Source: a virus. From it: a stretch of 51,608 nt of DNA. The stretch is taken from positions 1 through 51,608 of IMG/VR virus record IMGVR_UViG_3300045973_000968. One strand, given 5' to 3'. Positions within the stretch are counted from its first letter, which is position 1. Every line of letters begins with the position of its first letter. Below are positions 47,155 through 51,608 of the stretch, piece by piece. The notes below the pieces were generated by a model, which was given only the letters and a program-made list of their open reading frames with translations, did not search any database and was not told the origin of the DNA. The position numbers and the translations under genes are program-made.

Positions 47155-48399
47155 TTATTCGAAAAGTTTAGAATCATCATCAAGATCGAATTCGTCTGAT
47201 GATAACATATCTTTATCTTCTATTTCATTTAATCTTTCATCAATATCTTCCAATTCTTTAAGACATTCATCATAAGATGGATATTTAAAGTAATCATAAA
47301 TAATTGGTTCCATCGCTTTCAATACATCAGCATTGAAAACTTTTCTATTAAATAATTGTTTTACGGAAATTGTAGCATCTAAATGCTTAACATACCAACG
47401 ATTAGATGGTGTATAAGTAACTTCACCTGTATCTTTATCAATATTTTTCTTCACTTGTGCAATACCGATTTTATCAAAATTTTCAAATGTGCAAAATAAA
47501 TCTAATCCTTTAAAAGGATTTATACCTTTGCTATAATCAATTTCAAATTTTACTTTCTTTGGTTTTGCTAATCTATTTTTTGCTGATTTTGCAGTAATAA
47601 CAGAACCTGATCTACCAAGATCCATTTCATCTTCTTCACCAGTTTTTAATTTTGCATCACTTAAGAATAAAATAACACTAGCTGCATAATATAAACCTTC
47701 GCCTCCACTCATAATAGTTTGTGGAAACATATCTTGGGTTAAATAAACATGATTAGTTGCAACCAATGGTATATTCAAATATCCAAGATCATTTGTTATA
47801 AGTCTAACAAGAGATTTTATTTGTTTTGCACGTGTCATATCTTGTTTAACATTCAATTTAAGTGTATCTTCTTTTTCTTTTTCGCTTGATAACATACCAA
47901 TTGAATCTAAGAAGAAAATAGTTTTAGAAACATCAACACCTGTATCTTTTAATTTTTGTAAAGCGTCTAAGAAAGACATCATAAACATTTTTATTTTTTC
48001 TACGATATTAGTTCTAATTAACATAAAATTATCAGAATTTGATGTATCAATACCATACATATCAAAATCTGCTTTTTCAATAGAATATTCTGTATCAATC
48101 CATACAATATTATATCCCATTTTTTGAGCATTTCTTGCAATATTTAAAGAAATAAAGGATTTACCTGTTTGTTTAGGTCCAGCGATAATTGTAATTTTAT
48201 TATTTGGAATACCACCTTTTAATATACTTTTAGATAGAAGCGCATCCACGACGTGAATACCTGTTGAGATAAAAGTTTTTTCTTTTTCAAAATCTTCAAT
48301 TGAAATAATATCCTTTTTTGATATACTTTCAATTAAATTTGATATTTTTGAAAAATCAAAACCAGGTTTTTTTTGTACAACTTTTGTTGATTTAGCCAT
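47155..48399 (-). CDS. uvsX: UvsX/RecA-like recombinase
   Basis: A 414-residue protein. Walker A is GPKQTGKS (74-81), Walker B TIFFLDSIG, and the RecA core shows FISLNIARNAQKMGYNIVWI, LVATNHVYLTQDMFPQ and GGEGLYYAASVILFLSD. The C-terminal tail is acidic (DEFDLDDDSKLFE) as in phage recombinases. It would load on ssDNA for recombination-dependent replication and repair. Confidence 0.92.
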   Translation of the reverse strand: MAKSTKVVQKKPGFDFSKISNLIESISKKDIISIEDFEKEKTFISTGIHVVDALLSKSILKGGIPNNKITIIAGPKQTGKSFISLNIARNAQKMGYNIVWIDTEYSIEKADFDMYGIDTSNSDNFMLIRTNIVEKIKMFMMSFLDALQKLKDTGVDVSKTIFFLDSIGMLSSEKEKEDTLKLNVKQDMTRAKQIKSLVRLITNDLGYLNIPLVATNHVYLTQDMFPQTIMSGGEGLYYAASVILFLSDAKLKTGEEDEMDLGRSGSVITAKSAKNRLAKPKKVKFEIDYSKGINPFKGLDLFCTFENFDKIGIAQVKKNIDKDTGEVTYTPSNRWYVKHLDATISVKQLFNRKVFNADVLKAMEPIIYDYFKYPSYDECLKELEDIDERLNEIEDKDMLSSDEFDLDDDSKLFE

Positions 48400-48531
48400 T
48401 TTTTATTAAATTATTTTTTTATCATTTGTATATATTATACATAAATATAATTTAAAAGTTTTAATAAAAAAAATTATGATTAATTAGAACCCAACACAAA
48501 ATATATATAATCAAAAATACATCTAACACAT

Positions 48532-48933
48532 ATGGAATTTTACATAGTTTTTGTTAAAAACAGAAAAAAATTAGACAAATACATAAAAATCAACAAGGTT
48601 CGGAATAAGACAATAATAGACATAAAACAACAATTAGAAGATAATGGATTAGACGACGTTACGGAATGGAGAGAATATTTCAATCTTATAATTTATACTA
48701 AGATAACTCAAACTATTAGAAAAAATAAAGATGTATATTATATACCAAATCTAAATAAAATTAGCACTATAGAAATAGATGACATTTTTCAAATTAAAGA
48801 AAATTTAATAGGTAAAATAAACTTCAATTTACTTTTCTTTTTTGAAGATTTTAAAGACAACCAAAAATTATATGATAATCTTCTAGGAAACATATCATTA
48901 TTTGATGCTATTCAAATAATTAGGGATTATTAA
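48532..48933 (+). CDS. Hypothetical protein, 133 aa
   Basis: Not recognised with confidence. It has a basic N-terminal part (FVKNRKKLDKYIKINKVRNK), IYTKITQTIRKNKDVYYIPN and IGKINFNLLFFFEDFKD, and ends FDAIQIIRDY. It is divergent from the UvsX operon; the 130 nt between them hold TATATA-type AT boxes on both strands. It might be a replication or transcription accessory protein. Confidence 0.65.
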   Translation: MEFYIVFVKNRKKLDKYIKINKVRNKTIIDIKQQLEDNGLDDVTEWREYFNLIIYTKITQTIRKNKDVYYIPNLNKISTIEIDDIFQIKENLIGKINFNLLFFFEDFKDNQKLYDNLLGNISLFDAIQIIRDY

Positions 48934-48950
48934 ATTCAGAGAAATATTTA

Positions 48951-48966
48951 TTTTATATATAAGTAA
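48951..48966 (+). promoter_or_regulatory. Candidate late promoter AT box
   Basis: TTTTATATATAAGTAA, 17-32 nt before the ATG at 48983, resembles the boxes before the sheath, tube and gp26-like genes. Confidence 0.55.
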
Positions 48967-48982
48967 AAAATATATTAAATAA

Positions 48983-50629
48983 ATGGCACATTATTCTGAA
49001 ATGGACTTTCTTTTTAGTAATCCAGATAACAATAAATCTTTAATAGCTCAATTACAAAATCAAGGTAATACATTTAATATTTTTAAAAACCCTACTGATT
49101 TCACTAGACCTGGATATATTGTACATAAAGGTGCGTTTGGCACAAATCAAATAAAAGATAATTTAGAAAAGCAAATTTATAATCATGGTAACAAAAATCC
49201 ATATATTAAATTATTAGATGATTTTAATGGAATAAATACTTCAAAGGCATTAAAATTGAAAGCTTCAGATTTAGTATATTTAAAAGATTTAGGTGTATAT
49301 CCAATAAACAGAATGGCAATACTTAGAAGATTTCCAGAAGGCGCTTTTGTTTATGAAAAATTAGATGGAATGAAAATTGAACCAATATCAACAATAGTAG
49401 GTTGGATTGAACCAGATAAAAACTTTGGAAAAATTGGATTTAATGAAACATGGGAAAAAACAACTGATAGATTTGATACTGTAATGGCGAAAATTATTAA
49501 AGATACTTTAGGTCTTGGTAAAGCACTATTTCCTATACCTGATTTTGCACAAGGTATTTTATTTGAATTTTATAAAAAATTAAATTTGAATAAAACTAGT
49601 GGAGTTAATGATAGTGTAGATGAAGCATATTCAGGTGTAATAACAAATGATACTAAAAATATAGATGATACCACAGCATGGGGTCTTAATAACATACCAG
49701 CAGGAGATCCTAATCTTTTACTTGAAGGTCCATTTAGAAATCCAGAAACTCAAAATATTCAATCATCATTTAGTTTTGAACTTATAACAACATATGAACA
49801 AAAATTGATAGGTGATGTTGATCCAGGTATTGCCATGCTAGACATATTAGATAATATATATGCTATGGGCACTTCTAATATGAAATTTTTCTTTGGTGAT
49901 AATTCACCAGGTATTCAAGCAGCAAAAAAAGCTGCTCAAGGTAATGCTAATGATTTAAAAAATTGGGAAATATTTTTAAGTGAAATATTAAAAAGTTTTT
50001 GGGCGGTCATTCAAGATTTTTTCACAACAATTAAAACGACAATTCAAAATAATTATAATAACGCTACTGCTAATAAAAATACTAATGCTGCATCAATACA
50101 AGAAGCAGCAGCAGCATCAAAGAAAAAAATATTGGATGAATCTTTAACAATAATTGATCAGATATTAACAACATTATTAGCTAGTACAGTATCAATACAT
50201 AGATTCAAACTTAGAGGATCAATTGAATTGATGGTTGGTGGTAGTATAAGTTCAACACCTTGGTATTTAACTTTAGGAAATCCATATTCACCATGGTTAG
50301 CAACAAATCATATTGTTGTAAAATCAGCATCAGTAGAAACAAGTAATGAAATGGGATTTAACGATCAACCTCAAAGGTTAACCGCAACATTTACTTGCGA
50401 ATTTTCAAGAGCTTTAGGTAAACAAGAATTAATGAGAATGTTTAACAATACGTATAGAAGAACTTATTCTGTACCACCGGCAGTAGGTGACACATCACAA
50501 AAAACAACAATAGAATCTTTACAACCAAAACAAGCAAACATAAAAACTCAAAATGGTGTTCAAAAAACACAATTAATGACAATGACAAATTCAAAATCAA
50601 ACGTAACAAATACTAATGATCCTAGATAA
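48983..50629 (+). CDS. Probable baseplate tube-cap protein (gp48/gp54-like)
   Basis: A 548-residue virion protein. The middle holds LGVYPINRMAILRRFPEGAF and a helical insertion rich in Ala/Asn/Lys (NNATANKNTNAASIQEAAAA). The C-terminal region GGSISSTPWYLTLGNPYSPW...VKSASVETSNEMGFNDQPQR...FTCEFSRALGKQELMRMFN has the strand pattern of tube-initiating baseplate proteins at the base of the tail tube. It precedes a gp53-like gene. The exact T4 counterpart is inference. Confidence 0.65.
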   Translation: MAHYSEMDFLFSNPDNNKSLIAQLQNQGNTFNIFKNPTDFTRPGYIVHKGAFGTNQIKDNLEKQIYNHGNKNPYIKLLDDFNGINTSKALKLKASDLVYLKDLGVYPINRMAILRRFPEGAFVYEKLDGMKIEPISTIVGWIEPDKNFGKIGFNETWEKTTDRFDTVMAKIIKDTLGLGKALFPIPDFAQGILFEFYKKLNLNKTSGVNDSVDEAYSGVITNDTKNIDDTTAWGLNNIPAGDPNLLLEGPFRNPETQNIQSSFSFELITTYEQKLIGDVDPGIAMLDILDNIYAMGTSNMKFFFGDNSPGIQAAKKAAQGNANDLKNWEIFLSEILKSFWAVIQDFFTTIKTTIQNNYNNATANKNTNAASIQEAAAASKKKILDESLTIIDQILTTLLASTVSIHRFKLRGSIELMVGGSISSTPWYLTLGNPYSPWLATNHIVVKSASVETSNEMGFNDQPQRLTATFTCEFSRALGKQELMRMFNNTYRRTYSVPPAVGDTSQKTTIESLQPKQANIKTQNGVQKTQLMTMTNSKSNVTNTNDPR

Positions 50630-50643
50630 AAATAATTAATGAA

Positions 50644-51132
50644 ATGAATATATTATCCTTTGATAACGATATAAACAATAGAAGAATACTGAGAGATCCT
50701 AATCAAGATAATCTTTATAATTTATTTCAAAAAAATATAATGGTTACTAAAAATTTATTAGTTTATCCATATATAATTCCTAGAGAATTTGAAATGAGAT
50801 TAGACAGGATTTCAAACGACATTTATGGATCACCAGATTTTGTAGAAGAATTAATGATATTAAATGATATTATTAGTCCATATTCAGTACAAGAAGGCCA
50901 AATAATATATTTCTGTAATTCAGATATGTTAGATACTTTATATACAACAGATGATACAGAACAAAACACAGAAACTAATAGACAAATTTTAATAAATTCT
51001 TCTCAAACAAATAGAAATAAACAAAATTTGACTAATGATGCAAGTTTACCACCTACAGTAAAGCCACAAAATTTGCAACAGGTTAAAATTAGTAAAGATA
51101 ATAATATACAAATTATAAATTCATTTGAATAA
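50644..51132 (+). CDS. 53: Baseplate wedge protein, T4 gp53-like
   Basis: A 162-residue protein. It contains YIIPREFEMRLDRISNDIYG, ELMILNDIISPYSVQEGQII and YFCNSDMLDTLY, which together form a LysM-like fold found in gp53 wedge proteins. The C terminus is Asn/Gln/Thr-rich and flexible. gp53 joins wedge units around the hub. It lies 14 nt after the tube-cap candidate. Confidence 0.75.
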   Translation: MNILSFDNDINNRRILRDPNQDNLYNLFQKNIMVTKNLLVYPYIIPREFEMRLDRISNDIYGSPDFVEELMILNDIISPYSVQEGQIIYFCNSDMLDTLYTTDDTEQNTETNRQILINSSQTNRNKQNLTNDASLPPTVKPQNLQQVKISKDNNIQIINSFE

Positions 51133-51146
51133 AAAACGACATAATA

Positions 51147-51608
51147 ATGATAAGAGTTATAGAAAAATCTAAAATAAAAACAATTCCGTTATCTTTTAAA
51201 TTAAATGATCCAGTGTCAGCAGATATTTTTTCACAATCGCTTAATTATGTGCCTCTTATATTTATAACAAAAGTAAATGATCCAAATATAAACGGTACAA
51301 CAATAGATGCTAGAGATATTATATATGTTAAACTTTATAATAGTAAAGTTTTACCTGAAATTGAATTGTGTTGTGAAGATTCAAAAGGAATATTATTTAA
51401 TGATTTATATCCTTTCGATCACGATACAATAATTAGTATTTTTGTCAAATCGAGTTCAGAAAATACAATGCCAATTAGAATGGATTTTAGAGTAATAGAA
51501 TATGAAACTACAAAAGCTAGTGAAACAAAAAATGAATTAAAATATATTATAAACGGAATTTTAGATGTTGATAATTTACATTATTCAAATTATGAAACAA
51601 GAAAAGGC
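51147..51608 (+). CDS. Baseplate structural protein (hub-like), 5' part only
   Basis: The frame opens with ATG at 51147 and runs off the window (154 codons). The product begins MIRVIEKSKIKTIPLSFKLN and contains PEIELCCEDSKGILFNDLYP and HDTIISIFVKSSSENTMPIR. A strand-rich opening of the 'P-x-IEL-x-x-DS-KG' type resembles gpD/gp27-like hub proteins that form the central baseplate ring. The evidence is weak without the rest. Confidence 0.55.
   Translation, partial: MIRVIEKSKIKTIPLSFKLNDPVSADIFSQSLNYVPLIFITKVNDPNINGTTIDARDIIYVKLYNSKVLPEIELCCEDSKGILFNDLYPFDHDTIISIFVKSSSENTMPIRMDFRVIEYETTKASETKNELKYIINGILDVDNLHYSNYETRKG

Overview
The window is a gene-dense, strongly AT-rich piece of a large tailed-phage genome. 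The virion genes are those of a contractile-tail, T4-like phage: tail sheath, tail tube, a gp26-like baseplate protein with its small partner, a probable tube-cap/baseplate protein, a gp53-like wedge protein, and the start of a possible hub protein at the right edge. A T4-like replication order (UvsX recombinase, small gene, DnaB-type helicase) and a class II ribonucleotide reductase support this. Four signs point to a Bacteroidota (probably flavobacterial) host: starts without Shine-Dalgarno sequences, repeated promoters of the form TTTG-N19/20-TANNTTTG, a flavobacterial-type secreted repeat protein, and a Bacteroidota-style lipoprotein. Four free-standing or decayed endonuclease-type genes (Vsr-like, GIY-YIG, HNH) or their remains are typical of such phages.

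Layout. 1-1144: nine tRNA genes on the minus strand (Gly, Val, Thr, Ala x2, Arg, Pro x3), several with odd structures, plus one small ORF. 1176-1344: a strong hairpin and a 35-residue GC-rich peptide gene. 1.6-8.2 kb, minus strand: small genes, many starting with a short leader that ends in hydrophobic-x-Glu, like the capsid-targeting leader of T4 internal proteins. 8.2-13.5 kb: structural genes, a HAD phosphatase-like protein and a Nudix protein. 13.6-18.4 kb: Vsr-like and GIY-YIG endonucleases, a leader-tagged HExxH peptidase and a deoxynucleoside kinase. 18.5-22.1 kb: a very large tail sheath. 22.6-27.4 kb, plus strand: small genes, an ECF-type sigma factor, a rhomboid protease and a one-TM secreted protein. 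27.4-39.7 kb, plus strand: a VWA/metallopeptidase protein, an FkbM methyltransferase, a Cys-cluster protein, two coiled-coil proteins, a membrane-anchored substrate-binding/OmpA fusion, an ABC permease and ATPase, and a MoxR-type AAA+ ATPase. 39.8-48.4 kb, minus strand: a TibC-like glycosyltransferase, a lipoprotein, class II RNR, helicase and UvsX. 48.5-51.6 kb, plus strand: baseplate genes.

How the parts may work together (inference). The RNR and deoxynucleoside kinase feed dNTPs to the UvsX/helicase replication machinery. The phage sigma factor may redirect host polymerase to a second promoter class: an AT box (TTTTTATATATATTAA and relatives) lies about 15-30 nt upstream of tail genes and differs from the TANNTTTG promoters. 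The leader-tagged proteins, including a peptidase whose first 11 residues match T4 IPIII at 8 positions, are candidates for packaging in the head and delivery into the host. The 27-40 kb block looks like an envelope-directed module and is the most unusual system here.
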